From contig NZ_MKUD01000086.1 of the NCBI RefSeq assembly GCF_001898575.1, positions 299,227-349,732 on the forward strand: a stretch of DNA of 50,506 nucleotides, written 5' to 3'. The translations under genes and the position numbers were made by a program. This DNA comes from Spirosoma sp. 48-14. Lineage in GTDB: Bacteria > Bacteroidota > Bacteroidia > Cytophagales > Spirosomataceae. This document shows, piece by piece, positions 1-8,059 of the stretch. The notes under the pieces were generated by a model, which saw only the letters and a program-made list of their open reading frames with translations, ran no database searches and was not told the DNA's origin. The first letter of the stretch is position 1. The number at the start of each line of letters is the position of its first letter.

Positions 1-872
1 AACCATTTGCCACACAACAGGAAGAAAACCAGGCCCGTCAGCGAGTCGAAATATCCCGCTCCATCAAGCCACAACACTTCGTAGGCTCCCCGGAAAAAAG
101 CGACCAGAATACCCAGCAGAATCGGTAAGTCGATGTTGATAAGCCCTTTACGGAGGCTCGACCAAACCGATTCGAAATACCCCGATGCCGAGTAGAAAAC
201 GACCGGAATGGCCAGTAGTAAGTTAAGAATGCCGAAAACGTGTTTGAACGATACATCGTCGAGGCCGAGGTATTCCGGGAAACTGAACAGCATGATGTTG
301 CCTGCACAGAATCCGGCCACACCCAGTCGGTACAGAAACGGTCTGTTGGAGGTTTTCTGCCCTTCTTTCACCACATCGTTCAGGCTGATCAGGGGTTCGT
401 AGCCAATCGAACTTAGTAATTCGACCACCTGCCGAAGCGTAATTTCCGACGGGTTATACGTAATAAAAACCTGTTTCTTCAGAAAATCGACCCGCGACTG
501 CTGGATAGCCGGGTTAATCCGGTATAAATGCTCCAGCAGCCACAGGCACGAACTACAGTGTATGGTGGGTACGTAAAACGTGACCTTCGCAACAGAATCG
601 CCCGAAAACTCCAGTAATTGAGCAACGATGTCGGGGTGGTCTAAAAATTCCAGACGGGTTTGTTGGGCAACAGTAGCGGTTTGCGTAGTTCCCGGACGGT
701 CAGTTCCTGGTTCAATGGCATAATACTGGCAAAGCTGGTGCTGGCTCAAAATGGAGTATACCGTTTTACAACCGTCGCAGCAGAAGTGCTTATCATCGAA
801 AATAAGGTCTTCGTCCAGACATTCATTGCCACAGTGGTAGCAGACCGTTGGGGAAATCGTTGCCGTATTCAT
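1..872 (-). CDS. ccoI: Copper-type P-type ATPase, CcoI/FixI-like (N-terminal part, cut by window edge)
   Basis: I translated the minus strand from the ATG at 870-872; it stays open to the window edge (about 290 residues), so the C-terminal half with the phosphorylated Asp lies outside. Residues 1-40 form a Cys-rich metal-binding domain: C11, C14, C18 and the C31-C32-x2-C35 cluster. A heavy-metal-associated domain follows with a CSSC motif at 106-109, then hydrophobic segments that begin the membrane domain. This layout is typical of CcoI/FixI (CopA2) ATPases, which supply copper to cbb3-type cytochrome oxidase in the inner membrane. The divergent neighbour is hemN, another low-oxygen gene, and an FNR-type box lies 47 bases upstream of this start. 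Other copper ATPases are possible, but the Cys-rich leader favours CcoI. No Shine-Dalgarno site is visible. Confidence 0.85.
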   Translation of the reverse strand, partial: MNTATISPTVCYHCGNECLDEDLIFDDKHFCCDGCKTVYSILSQHQLCQYYAIEPGTDRPGTTQTATVAQQTRLEFLDHPDIVAQLLEFSGDSVAKVTFYVPTIHCSSCLWLLEHLYRINPAIQQSRVDFLKKQVFITYNPSEITLRQVVELLSSIGYEPLISLNDVVKEGQKTSNRPFLYRLGVAGFCAGNIMLFSFPEYLGLDDVSFKHVFGILNLLLAIPVVFYSASGYFESVWSSLRKGLINIDLPILLGILVAFFRGAYEVLWLDGAGYFDSLTGLVFFLLCGKW

Positions 873-918
873 CGTTCAGAATTTGGACGCAAATTGGCAC
901 AGGTATTGGCTGCATACC

Positions 919-932
919 CTGATAATCATCAG
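919..932. promoter_or_regulatory. FNR/CRP-type operator
   Basis: The 14-base dyad CTGAT-AATC-ATCAG matches the FNR consensus TTGAT-N4-ATCAA except at the outermost base of each half. It sits between the divergent ccoI-like gene (start at 872) and hemN (start at 1098), both of which are classic oxygen-responsive genes. Binding by an FNR/CRP-family regulator is inferred. Confidence 0.55.
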
Positions 933-994
933 CAGATGGCCTGATACGGCTCAGTATTTGGAAGTTAGTGAGGAGGGAAATTTGCAAAAAATAC

Positions 995-1090
995 GAGGAG
1001 TGAGGGCGGGGTGCAGGGAGCGGGGGTGAGTTATTCATCTTTGAAATCTGTATACTAACTCCCCGCACCTTGCACCCCGCTCCTCGCCCC
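995..1090. repeat. Imperfect GC-rich inverted repeat upstream of hemN
   Basis: The G-rich stretch 995-1025 is imperfectly complementary to the C-rich stretch 1061-1090, which ends just before the hemN start codon. The blocks GGGGTGCA and GCGGGG are mirrored in the other arm. In the hemN transcript this could fold into a leader hairpin. It resembles the other short-unit inverted repeats in this window. Confidence 0.5.
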
Positions 1091-1097
1091 TGCGGCT

Positions 1098-2456
1098 ATG
1101 CAACTGATTCAGAAATACAACGTTCCCGGTCCGCGTTATACGAGCTACCCGACTGTGCCCTTCTGGGATGAAACCACCTTTAGCGAAACTGCCTGGATAC
1201 GCAACCTGCGTCGGGCCTTTGCAGTAAGTAATGGCAAAACGGGAATCAGTCTTTATATCCACTTACCCTATTGCGAAAGCCTTTGCACGTTTTGCGGCTG
1301 CAACAAGCGGATCACTAAAAACCACGGTGTAGAAAGTCCATATATCGATGCCCTGCTGGCCGAATGGAATAGCTACTGCGATCTGCTGCCTGAAAAATCG
1401 CGAATTGCGGAGCTGCATCTGGGTGGTGGAACACCGAGCTTTTTTACGCCCGATCAGTTGAAACGACTGCTTACGGGTATTTTTAGCCGGGCTGTACCTA
1501 CCGACTCGCCCGATTATGGCTGGGAAGGCCACCCCAACAACACGACCCGCGAACACTTACAGGTATTATACGACTTCGGATTTCGGCGCGTAAGTTTTGG
1601 TATTCAGGATTACGACCCGGTTGTGCAGAAAGCCATTCACCGGATTCAGCCCGTCGAGAACGTAAAACGCGTAACGGACTGGGCTCGCGAAATTGGCTAT
1701 ACATCAGTCAGTCATGATCTGGTGTTTGGATTACCGTTCCAGACCACCAATTCGATCATCGACATGATTTACCAGACGCTGATTCTTCGCCCCGACCGGA
1801 TTGCGTTTTACTCGTATGCACACGTGCCCTGGATCAAGGGAAACGGCCAGCGGGGCTTTCGGGACGACGATTTGCCATCAGGTGAACAGAAACGTATTCT
1901 CTACGAAACGGGACGGGCATTACTGGAAGATGGCGGCTATGTCGAAATTGGGATGGACCATTTTGCCCGCCCACACGATGCCCTTTATAAGTCGATGGAA
2001 GCCGGTACGCTGCATCGGAATTTTATGGGCTATACAACCGCACAAACTCAGGTATTGATTGGCCTGGGTGCATCGTCTATTGGTGATGTGTGGACGGCTT
2101 TTGCCCAGAACGAGAAAGATGTCGACCTGTATATGAATCGGGTGTTAGCCGGAGAATTGCCCCTATTACGTGGGCATGTACTGGATGATCAAGACCAGTT
2201 TCTGCGTCGGCAGATTCTGAACATCATGTGTAAAGGAAAAACCAACTGGCACCTGGGCAACTGGTCGAAACGGGAGTGGGAGGCCTTGGAAGCGCGGCTG
2301 GAAGCGTTCTGGCTCGACGGCCTGATCGATTACACGGCCGAAGGTTTACAAGTCCGGCCGGAAGGGCGCCCGTTTCTACGAAACATCTGTATGGCGTTTG
2401 ATGAGCGCTTGAACTACGCTAACCCACAAACCCGGCTCTTTTCGCAGACGGTGTAA
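1098..2456 (+). CDS. hemN: Oxygen-independent coproporphyrinogen III oxidase (HemN)
   Basis: This radical-SAM enzyme converts coproporphyrinogen III to protoporphyrinogen IX in haem synthesis without oxygen, in the cytoplasm. The 452 residues match the usual HemN length. The N-terminus carries the characteristic PGPRYTSYPT stretch (11-20). The radical-SAM cysteines are C59, C63 and C66 (CESLCTFC), followed by C68 as in HemN, and the LGGGTPSF motif follows. The start is the ATG at 1098, just after a GC-rich inverted repeat. It is divergent from the CcoI-like ATPase with an FNR-type box between them, which fits induction at low oxygen. Full-length HemN features distinguish it from the shorter HemW-like paralogues. 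Confidence 0.95.
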   Translation: MQLIQKYNVPGPRYTSYPTVPFWDETTFSETAWIRNLRRAFAVSNGKTGISLYIHLPYCESLCTFCGCNKRITKNHGVESPYIDALLAEWNSYCDLLPEKSRIAELHLGGGTPSFFTPDQLKRLLTGIFSRAVPTDSPDYGWEGHPNNTTREHLQVLYDFGFRRVSFGIQDYDPVVQKAIHRIQPVENVKRVTDWAREIGYTSVSHDLVFGLPFQTTNSIIDMIYQTLILRPDRIAFYSYAHVPWIKGNGQRGFRDDDLPSGEQKRILYETGRALLEDGGYVEIGMDHFARPHDALYKSMEAGTLHRNFMGYTTAQTQVLIGLGASSIGDVWTAFAQNEKDVDLYMNRVLAGELPLLRGHVLDDQDQFLRRQILNIMCKGKTNWHLGNWSKREWEALEARLEAFWLDGLIDYTAEGLQVRPEGRPFLRNICMAFDERLNYANPQTRLFSQTV

Positions 2457-2492
2457 GTATACCCTCTTCTGTTTTCCGTTGTTAATACGAAT

Positions 2493-2529
2493 CCTTTCCG
2501 TGGCCTGTGAGGACACAGGCTACGGAAGG
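2493..2529. repeat. Hairpin between convergent genes (TTTCCGTGGC family)
   Basis: The left arm 2493-2509 and right arm 2514-2529 pair over about 16 bases with one bulge and one mismatch, around the loop AGGA. It lies between the convergent hemN and the PhyH-like gene and may end transcription. The left arm shares CCTTTCCGTGGC with the hairpin at 22147-22186, suggesting a dispersed repeat family. Confidence 0.5.
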
Positions 2530-2603
2530 AAAACGGTCAAACATTGACAATCTACAACAATGCTTGACTATTCCTTAACAATCCTGACCAGCCTTGACAA
2601 AAT

Positions 2604-3581
2604 TTATTCCCACTTATCCAGCCCCAGCAGTTTACGGCCCAGTGGGCTTAGCTCGGCGGTTTTATAGCGGGTTTTCTCCCAGCCGCGCGGATCACCGGGG
2701 AAAGCGTAGCCTTCGGGAGCGACACGGTCGCGCCAGGAGGTGATTCGCCATTGACGTAGCGCTTCGTTATCTTCTTCGGCAGGCATCATCGAGATGTATT
2801 GGGCTATCCGCACCTTGTCGGCCGACCGATTGGGCCGGATACCGTGCGGTTGTGTACTGTTGAAAATGAGCAGGTCGCCCGCTTCCATCTTTACCTTTAC
2901 CAGCTCGAAACCTGTTGTGTCGGGTTTAAAATGGTCTCGGTCGGCAGGTTGGGTAAGTTTCCAGGTATCGTAGGTTCGATACAGTTCAGGAATGCATTGG
3001 AAGCCACCCATGTTTTCGTCCGTCTGATCGGCCAGTGCTAGTACGCCCTGTACGTTTTGGGGTCGGGTTTCGGGGTCGTAATCCCAATGAATAAAGCCTT
3101 TGAACGTATCCTGGGGGCGTAGCGGAAAGTTCAGGTTAGCCCGGTCGATGGTGACCCAAAGTTTTTCGGTGCCCCAAATATCCACAAAAGCATCGTACAC
3201 GCGCTGGTATTGCCGATTGTCCCACTCGTACTGATGGTTGTAGAGTTCAACCATGCCGCTACCCGTCAGTTCTTTCATCTTCATTTCGGCGCGGGGTGGG
3301 GCATACCAGGTGCTGGAGTCGGTAGGGTCTTTTTCTTCAAACTCCCACAGAAGCGCTGCCAGCCGCTCGGCGTTTTCTTTCGGCACTGCCTGTTTGATAA
3401 TTACGTAGCCGTTGGTAATCCAGAATTGCCAGTCTTCTTCCGATAGTACACGGAGTGGTTTCCCATTTGAGCGGTCGCTCAGTTTGAGTTTGCTGCTGGT
3501 AGCCGTCGACGGGTTGCCCGGAATCTCTTTATGGGCGTTGTTCGGAATCATCGTCGGGGCCATTGTTTGCGTCGCTTCCAT
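2604..3581 (-). CDS. Phytanoyl-CoA dioxygenase (PhyH) family protein
   Basis: A 325-residue predicted Fe(II)/2-oxoglutarate-dependent oxygenase. The iron-binding triad is visible as H165-x-D167 in the HWDYD segment and H246 in QPHGIRPN, with R258 a candidate for binding the 2-oxoglutarate carboxylate. The segment DLLIFNSTQPHG is typical of PhyH proteins. The first 40 residues are low-complexity and probably disordered. No signal peptide is seen, so it should be cytoplasmic. The substrate cannot be read from sequence; family members hydroxylate acyl-CoAs and diverse small molecules. It is divergent from an AraC regulator 155 bases away, a common arrangement for a locally controlled catabolic enzyme. 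An exact -7 motif lies upstream at 3616-3623. Confidence 0.85.
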   Translation of the reverse strand: MEATQTMAPTMIPNNAHKEIPGNPSTATSSKLKLSDRSNGKPLRVLSEEDWQFWITNGYVIIKQAVPKENAERLAALLWEFEEKDPTDSSTWYAPPRAEMKMKELTGSGMVELYNHQYEWDNRQYQRVYDAFVDIWGTEKLWVTIDRANLNFPLRPQDTFKGFIHWDYDPETRPQNVQGVLALADQTDENMGGFQCIPELYRTYDTWKLTQPADRDHFKPDTTGFELVKVKMEAGDLLIFNSTQPHGIRPNRSADKVRIAQYISMMPAEEDNEALRQWRITSWRDRVAPEGYAFPGDPRGWEKTRYKTAELSPLGRKLLGLDKWE

Positions 3582-3615
3582 AGCTGGTTTGTATTTTTGG
3601 TGTTTTTAGTTGTAA

Positions 3616-3623
3616 CAAAGTTA
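3616..3623 (-). promoter_or_regulatory. Candidate -7 promoter box for the PhyH-family gene
   Basis: On the minus strand this reads TAACTTTG, an exact match to the Bacteroidota -7 consensus TAnnTTTG, 35 bases upstream of the ATG. No clear TTG -33 element is seen at the usual distance, which may mean an activator is needed. Confidence 0.4.
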
Positions 3624-3736
3624 GTCGGACTGCTTAGCGACGTGTTAGGACAGAAATTGCCAGTTTTTGCACTATATTGCTCTTGGTTCCCCATTTTTTA
3701 GATAAGTGAGGTAGTTATTGGCAAAAAGAAAGCACA

Positions 3737-4582
3737 TTGAAGGTCGTTTTAGAGGAAATTAACCCCGATGCCAACAGTTCATTTCATCTGTTGCTGACGC
3801 CCCATCTGAGTGAGGTGTTTCTCTGGCATTATCACCCTGAGTACGAAATCGTGTATATCGAAGGAGCGAGTGGCACTCGGCATGTGGGTGATCATATTTC
3901 GCGATACGAAGGCAGCGACCTGGTGTTTATTGGCCCCAATATTCCGCACCTCAATTTCGATTATGGCGTTCAAACGGAACATCAGAAAGTAGTTGTGCAG
4001 TTGAAACAGAATTTTCTGGGCGATACACTTTGGCAGGCCCCGGAGTTCAATGCGATTACAGGTCTATTCGAACGGGCGCGGTCGGGGGTTTCGTTTTACG
4101 GGCAGACCAAGCAGGAAGTGGGTGAACAGTTGAAGCAGTTGGCTCAGTTACCGCCCTTCGAGCGACTGATGAAACTGCTGGCTATTTTTCAACAACTGGC
4201 TACCAGTACCGAATGGACATCGCTACAGGGTGAGGCCGTCACGAATGCATACAATCTGACGGAGCAACTCCGGCTGAAAAAGGTCAATCAATTTATTGCC
4301 GAACAATATGGCCGCAAAATCGAGGTCGATGAAGCAGCAGCTGTGGCTAATCTGACTAAAGCCGCTTTTTGTCGATACTTCAAACGCATGACTCACCTGA
4401 CTTTTACGCAGTTTTTGAATCAATACCGGGTCAATCAGGCGCAGAAATTATTGCTGGTTGACCGAACGGTATCGGAAGCCTGTTTTGCCTGTGGTTTTGA
4501 CAGCCTGTCGTATTTTACTAAAATTTTCCGGCGCGTAACCGGCGAAAACCCGCTACAGTTCAAAAAGCGGCATCGGAGTTAG
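3737..4582 (+). CDS. AraC-family transcriptional regulator
   Basis: A 281-residue regulator. The N-terminal half (about 1-150) looks like a cupin sensor, with HYHPEYEI and later PHLNFDYG motifs. The C-terminal 100 residues form the two-helix-turn-helix AraC DNA-binding domain, ending in the typical segment FDSLSYFTKIFRRVTGENP. The start is a TTG at 3737: an in-frame stop lies at 3707-3709 and no in-frame ATG lies between. It is divergent from the PhyH-like oxygenase and probably controls it, sensing a small ligand, though this is inferred. The downstream region holds a large cloverleaf-like repeat before the convergent universal stress gene. Confidence 0.9.
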   Translation: MKVVLEEINPDANSSFHLLLTPHLSEVFLWHYHPEYEIVYIEGASGTRHVGDHISRYEGSDLVFIGPNIPHLNFDYGVQTEHQKVVVQLKQNFLGDTLWQAPEFNAITGLFERARSGVSFYGQTKQEVGEQLKQLAQLPPFERLMKLLAIFQQLATSTEWTSLQGEAVTNAYNLTEQLRLKKVNQFIAEQYGRKIEVDEAAAVANLTKAAFCRYFKRMTHLTFTQFLNQYRVNQAQKLLLVDRTVSEACFACGFDSLSYFTKIFRRVTGENPLQFKKRHRS

Positions 4583-4616
4583 TTTGATGTTTTTTAGCTG
4601 GCAAGCGTCCTCTTTG

Positions 4617-4731
4617 TAGTGTCTCGTGATGTCGGTTACTAATAACCGACAAGCTAGGTTTCTCAAAACCTATTGCGTTAGATTAGGTTTTGAGAAACCT
4701 GGCTTGTCAGATGAAAGCATCTGACACCACA
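4617..4731. repeat. Cloverleaf-like compound inverted repeat
   Basis: Three nested hairpins lie between two convergent genes. The central stem pairs 4648-4672 with 4684-4708, 25 base pairs with a single G:U wobble around an 11-base loop. A left hairpin pairs 4631-4638 with 4643-4650, and a right one pairs 4706-4713 with 4718-4725. Outer bases near 4617 and 4731 also pair imperfectly. The shape suggests a mobile palindromic (REP/MITE-like) element or a strong bidirectional terminator. No coding sequence is present. Confidence 0.7.
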
Positions 4732-4754
4732 ACAGAAAACGGCATCGGGTGTAG

Positions 4755-5597
4755 TCAGGATTCTGCCTTTTGATGGAAAATCATTAGGGAAATGTGCGAA
4801 TAAAGCGTCATGATCCTGGTCATGCTTTTGCCAAAGAGCTTTTCGGGTAAACTGCGTTGGTGAGCCGACATGACCAGCAAATCCACTTTGTTTTCGTCCA
4901 GATACTGCTCCAGTGTTTTTTCGACGCTCGTTCCTTTGACAAGTCGGAAGCGGATGTTGGAAGGACCAACTTCGGCGTTCACCTGCTGTTCAAAATCTGC
5001 CAGTGTTTTCACAGCTTCATCCGATTCGTCTCTGGTAATGTGGATAACTGTGATGTTGCTGTTGAATGCCTGCGCAATCGGTACCAGTTTTTGAAGATTG
5101 TCGATATCCCCTGGTAGATAATCGCTGGCATAGACAATGGTTCGCAGGGGTTCCAATGGCTGGTTGTCCGGCATGGCGATTACTGTACATTTCACATGTT
5201 CGACTATCCAGGAGGTATTGGTGCCAAACAACTTGCCCTCTAGTCGGCTGCCCGAACCCTGAGTACCCATCACAATGAGGTCAACGCCTTTTTCAGCCAC
5301 CAGACGAAGCATTTCTTCATGAAAAGCCGTATCGCTACTGATAAATTCAGGACTTGGAAAGGTGTCGCTAGTGCCGACACGGGCGTACAAGTCTTTTAAC
5401 TTCTGATCGGTATGCTCTTTTACCGCCTGTATTTCGTGGTCAAACGAGTTGGCCGATACATAAGCGCTGGTGTGGTGGCTGTGGAACGAATTAAAAACAA
5501 TAAGCCGAGCCTGTAGCTTTTGCGACAGATTACTGGCGAAATGCAGCGCATTTTCTGAGTTCTTCGAAAAATCGACCGGTACCAGAATGGTTTCCAT
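4755..5597 (-). CDS. Universal stress protein, tandem UspA domains
   Basis: A 280-residue cytoplasmic protein made of two UspA domains, about residues 1-148 and 149-280. The first begins ILVPVDFSKNSENAL and carries a glycine-rich loop near MGTQGSG...FGT that resembles the ATP-binding motif of this family. The second domain has MSAHQRSLPEKLFGKS at the same place, with the glycines lost, so nucleotide binding there is doubtful. Such proteins respond to starvation or stress; no specific role can be read. It lies 165 bases downstream of the transporter gene on the same strand but has its own candidate promoter (5639-5666), and a terminator-like hairpin (5709-5766) separates them, so it is probably an independent unit. 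Confidence 0.9.
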   Translation of the reverse strand: METILVPVDFSKNSENALHFASNLSQKLQARLIVFNSFHSHHTSAYVSANSFDHEIQAVKEHTDQKLKDLYARVGTSDTFPSPEFISSDTAFHEEMLRLVAEKGVDLIVMGTQGSGSRLEGKLFGTNTSWIVEHVKCTVIAMPDNQPLEPLRTIVYASDYLPGDIDNLQKLVPIAQAFNSNITVIHITRDESDEAVKTLADFEQQVNAEVGPSNIRFRLVKGTSVEKTLEQYLDENKVDLLVMSAHQRSLPEKLFGKSMTRIMTLYSHISLMIFHQKAES

Positions 5598-5638
5598 GAT
5601 AATAGTATAACGCTTTTTGGGCGCTGATTAGTCAACCA

Positions 5639-5666
5639 TAAAAGTACCGGGAAGCAATTTTTTCAA
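5639..5666 (-). promoter_or_regulatory. Candidate promoter of the universal stress gene
   Basis: On the minus strand a TTG at 5664-5666 is followed after 17 bases by TACTTTTA (5639-5646), one mismatch from TAnnTTTG. It lies 41 bases upstream of the start codon. Confidence 0.4.
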
Positions 5667-5708
5667 CGATGACTTCAGTCATGCACCAACATGAGAATCA
5701 CCTTCACA

Positions 5709-5766
5709 GTAATGCGGGTGGAAACCCGCAATTTGATTAAAAACTACGGGTTTCCACCCGCATTAC
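5709..5766 (-). terminator. Perfect 20-bp hairpin overlapping the stop codon of the MFS gene
   Basis: 5709-5728 and 5747-5766 are perfectly complementary around an 18-base loop. The right arm contains the transporter's stop codon (5763-5765). No U-tract follows directly, so it may end transcription of the aromatic operon or stabilise its 3' end. Confidence 0.6.
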
Positions 5767-7061
5767 CGAATCTTTTTCGACGAAATGTATAACGTCATGA
5801 TGCCAGCGAAGATGGTAGGAACAGCATAAATCAGAAAGTTCGTGACCATCGATAACCCCATGCCAATCAGCACACCCCCAACAGCGGGACCAATAATGCC
5901 TCCTAACCGACCGATACCGATTGACCAGCCCACCCCCGTTGTCCGAAACTCTGTTGGATAGAGCCGGGCGGCTACGGCATACAAACCAACAAAGCCACCC
6001 TGGATGCCGAAACCCAATAGCCCAAATAAAACCAACAACAACGATGATCCCACAAATAACCCGAACATGGCCATCAGCACGCCCGTCATAATCAGGAAGA
6101 TACCAATGGTTTTTTTGAGGCCAATCCGGCTTGAAAAATAGCCCTGTGTAACAATGCCAAAAAAGGCCCCTACGTTGAACACCGTTCCGGCATAAATGGC
6201 TAATTCAATGGAAAGACCCGCGTTGGAGGCTAGTTTCGGAATCCAGCTTGTCAGGAAATACAGCGTCGCAAAGGCTAGAAATAGAGCAATCCACAACTGA
6301 ATCGTCGGGGTTTTGTATTCGCCATCCAGAACTGCCGTAAGCGGGATGCCCTGCCGTCGGGTGGGTTTGGGAGGCAGCACCGATAGGGTATTCATCCGCA
6401 TCCGGTCCAGAATCACATTGGCCTTTACCAGCGCATCGGTTGGTTGCGACTTCAGATAAAATTCCAGCGATTCGGTCAGGAAAAACTGAATGATGGGAAG
6501 AGCTACAAGCGTAGCCATACCTGCCAGTTGGAACATCGTTTGCCAACCCGATTCCGGAATGACACGAGCTGCTACTAACCCCGACAGAACCGCCCCAACC
6601 GGATAGCCGCCAATGGCGAAACTTACCCAGAAATCTTTGGTTTTGTCGGGCGTGTACTCAGCCGCCAGAGCCGCCGTACTGGCCAGCATACTGCCAATGC
6701 CCAAGCCACTCACAAAGCGAAATCCAATCAAATGAAGCACCGAAGTAGACTGGGCCGTCAGGTAGATGCTAAAACCCATAATGACAGCACTAATCAGGAT
6801 CATGGTTTTCCGGCCGAGGGTATCGGCAAACGGAGCCAGCATCAACGCACCGAAGGTCATCCCGAACAGTCCCGAACTGAACACGATGCCTAGGGCTTCG
6901 GGACTCGACTTCCAGCCTTTGGCAATGGCTGGTGCCGCATACGAAATCACCATTACGTCCATGCCGTCGAGCATGTTCATCAGAAAACAGATCAATACCG
7001 TTGTGTATTGTAGCCGCGTGATGGGTTGCTGGTCAATCAGAGTTTTGGGGCTAACTTCCAT
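5763..7061 (-). CDS. MFS transporter, aromatic acid:H+ symporter type (PcaK-like)
   Basis: A 432-residue inner-membrane permease with about 12 hydrophobic segments. The first membrane segment holds D32-G-M-D35, the DGxD motif typical of the aromatic acid:proton symporter family (PcaK, BenK). The loop between segments 2 and 3 has the MFS signature ending D80-TLGRK. It is the last gene of the aromatic catabolic operon, 34 bases after the amidohydrolase, so uptake of 4-hydroxybenzoate, protocatechuate or a hydroxycinnamate is likely, though the substrate is inferred from context. The stop codon is embedded in a perfect 20-bp inverted repeat. Confidence 0.88.
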   Translation of the reverse strand: MEVSPKTLIDQQPITRLQYTTVLICFLMNMLDGMDVMVISYAAPAIAKGWKSSPEALGIVFSSGLFGMTFGALMLAPFADTLGRKTMILISAVIMGFSIYLTAQSTSVLHLIGFRFVSGLGIGSMLASTAALAAEYTPDKTKDFWVSFAIGGYPVGAVLSGLVAARVIPESGWQTMFQLAGMATLVALPIIQFFLTESLEFYLKSQPTDALVKANVILDRMRMNTLSVLPPKPTRRQGIPLTAVLDGEYKTPTIQLWIALFLAFATLYFLTSWIPKLASNAGLSIELAIYAGTVFNVGAFFGIVTQGYFSSRIGLKKTIGIFLIMTGVLMAMFGLFVGSSLLLVLFGLLGFGIQGGFVGLYAVAARLYPTEFRTTGVGWSIGIGRLGGIIGPAVGGVLIGMGLSMVTNFLIYAVPTIFAGIMTLYISSKKIR

Positions 7062-7095
7062 TGGTCAAAGGAGATTGGGTTTAGGATCTAGGCGC

Positions 7096-7962
7096 TCAGG
7101 TTAAGCCTAATAGCTTTATGGCATTCTCTTTCAGGATCAGGGGCTTTACTTCGTCGCGAAAACCGGCTTCGTGAAAATCTTTTATCCAGCGTTCGGGTGT
7201 GATCAGCGGGAAATCTGTACCGAACAGCATTCGGTCTTTCAGCAACGTATTGGCGTACTGCACCAACTGCTTCGGGAAATATTTAGGCGACCAGCCACTC
7301 AGATCGATGTAAATATTGGGCTTGTGCATGGCTACCGAAAGGGCTTCATCCTGCCAGGGCCAGCTTGGGTGGGCGATGATGATGGGGTTGTCGGGAAAGT
7401 CGATGGCTACGTCGTCCAGGTGAATCGGGTTCGAGTATTCCAGCCGAAGCCCACCACCTCCGCGTACTCCCGAACCAAACCCCGAATGTCCCGAATGAAA
7501 CAGCATCGGCAATTTATATTCGGCAATAACCTCGTAGAGATGATAAGCCATGCGGTCGTTTGGGTAAAATCCCTGCACCGTCGGGTGAAATTTGAAGCCT
7601 TTAATGCCATGATTTTCGATCAGATCTCTGGCTTCGCGGGCACCCATACGCCCTTTATGCGGGTCGATGCTGGCAAAGGCAATCATCACATCGGGATTGT
7701 TGCGGGCCCCTTCGGCTACTTCTTCATTCGGAATCCGGCGCTTCCCAACATTAAACTCCGAATCGACCGTGAACATGACGAAGGCCATATTCTGCGCCCG
7801 GTAATAATCGGCCGTTTCCTGAATGGTCGGTCGTTTATCCGACTTGAAGTATTTGGCAAAGGCTTCGTCGAGTTCAGGCCGAAAGTCATCGTGCGGATGC
7901 CAGCAGGAAGCTTCGGCATGGGTATGAACGTCGATGGCGACGATTTTACGGGTATCGATCAT
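7096..7962 (-). CDS. Amidohydrolase family protein, resembling 4-hydroxyphenyl-beta-ketoacyl-CoA hydrolase (CouO-type)
   Basis: A 288-residue metal-dependent hydrolase or decarboxylase of the amidohydrolase-2 family. Likely metal ligands and catalytic residues are H13-x-H15 (DVHTHAEA), H156 (LFHSGHSG), H198 (IIAHPSW) and D250 (FGTDFP). No signal peptide is seen. Members of this family include ACMSD-type decarboxylases and CouO, which hydrolyses 4-hydroxyphenyl-beta-ketoacyl-CoA in Rhodococcus p-coumarate catabolism. The neighbouring CoA ligase, crotonase and transporter make a CouO-like role attractive: release of 4-hydroxybenzoate for PobA. That assignment rests on context and remembered resemblance. 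It could instead act on another ring-cleavage product. Confidence 0.8.
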   Translation of the reverse strand: MIDTRKIVAIDVHTHAEASCWHPHDDFRPELDEAFAKYFKSDKRPTIQETADYYRAQNMAFVMFTVDSEFNVGKRRIPNEEVAEGARNNPDVMIAFASIDPHKGRMGAREARDLIENHGIKGFKFHPTVQGFYPNDRMAYHLYEVIAEYKLPMLFHSGHSGFGSGVRGGGGLRLEYSNPIHLDDVAIDFPDNPIIIAHPSWPWQDEALSVAMHKPNIYIDLSGWSPKYFPKQLVQYANTLLKDRMLFGTDFPLITPERWIKDFHEAGFRDEVKPLILKENAIKLLGLT

Positions 7963-7985
7963 TTTTTAAAGAGTAAATGAGCGAT

Positions 7986-8054
7986 TGAGTGATTGAGCGA
8001 TTGAGTGAATAGCTGACGCCTGATTTTTTATTCACTCAATCGCTCAATCACTCA
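7986..8054. repeat. Perfect 26-bp inverted repeat built of GATTGAGT-like units
   Basis: 7986-8011 and 8029-8054 are perfectly complementary around a 17-base loop. Each arm is made of short near-tandem units (GATTGAGT/GATTGAGC). The tract continues imperfectly on both sides, and the stop codon of the upstream alpha/beta hydrolase (8060-8062) lies in this extension. It could attenuate transcription or mark an mRNA processing point inside the operon. Confidence 0.7.
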
Positions 8055-8059
8055 TTCAC

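Noticed and set aside
7171..7980. A 269-codon open frame on the plus strand opposite the amidohydrolase gene
   Set aside because: It mirrors a gene with intact catalytic motifs on the other strand, and its translation has no family features; GC-rich codon bias creates such antisense frames.
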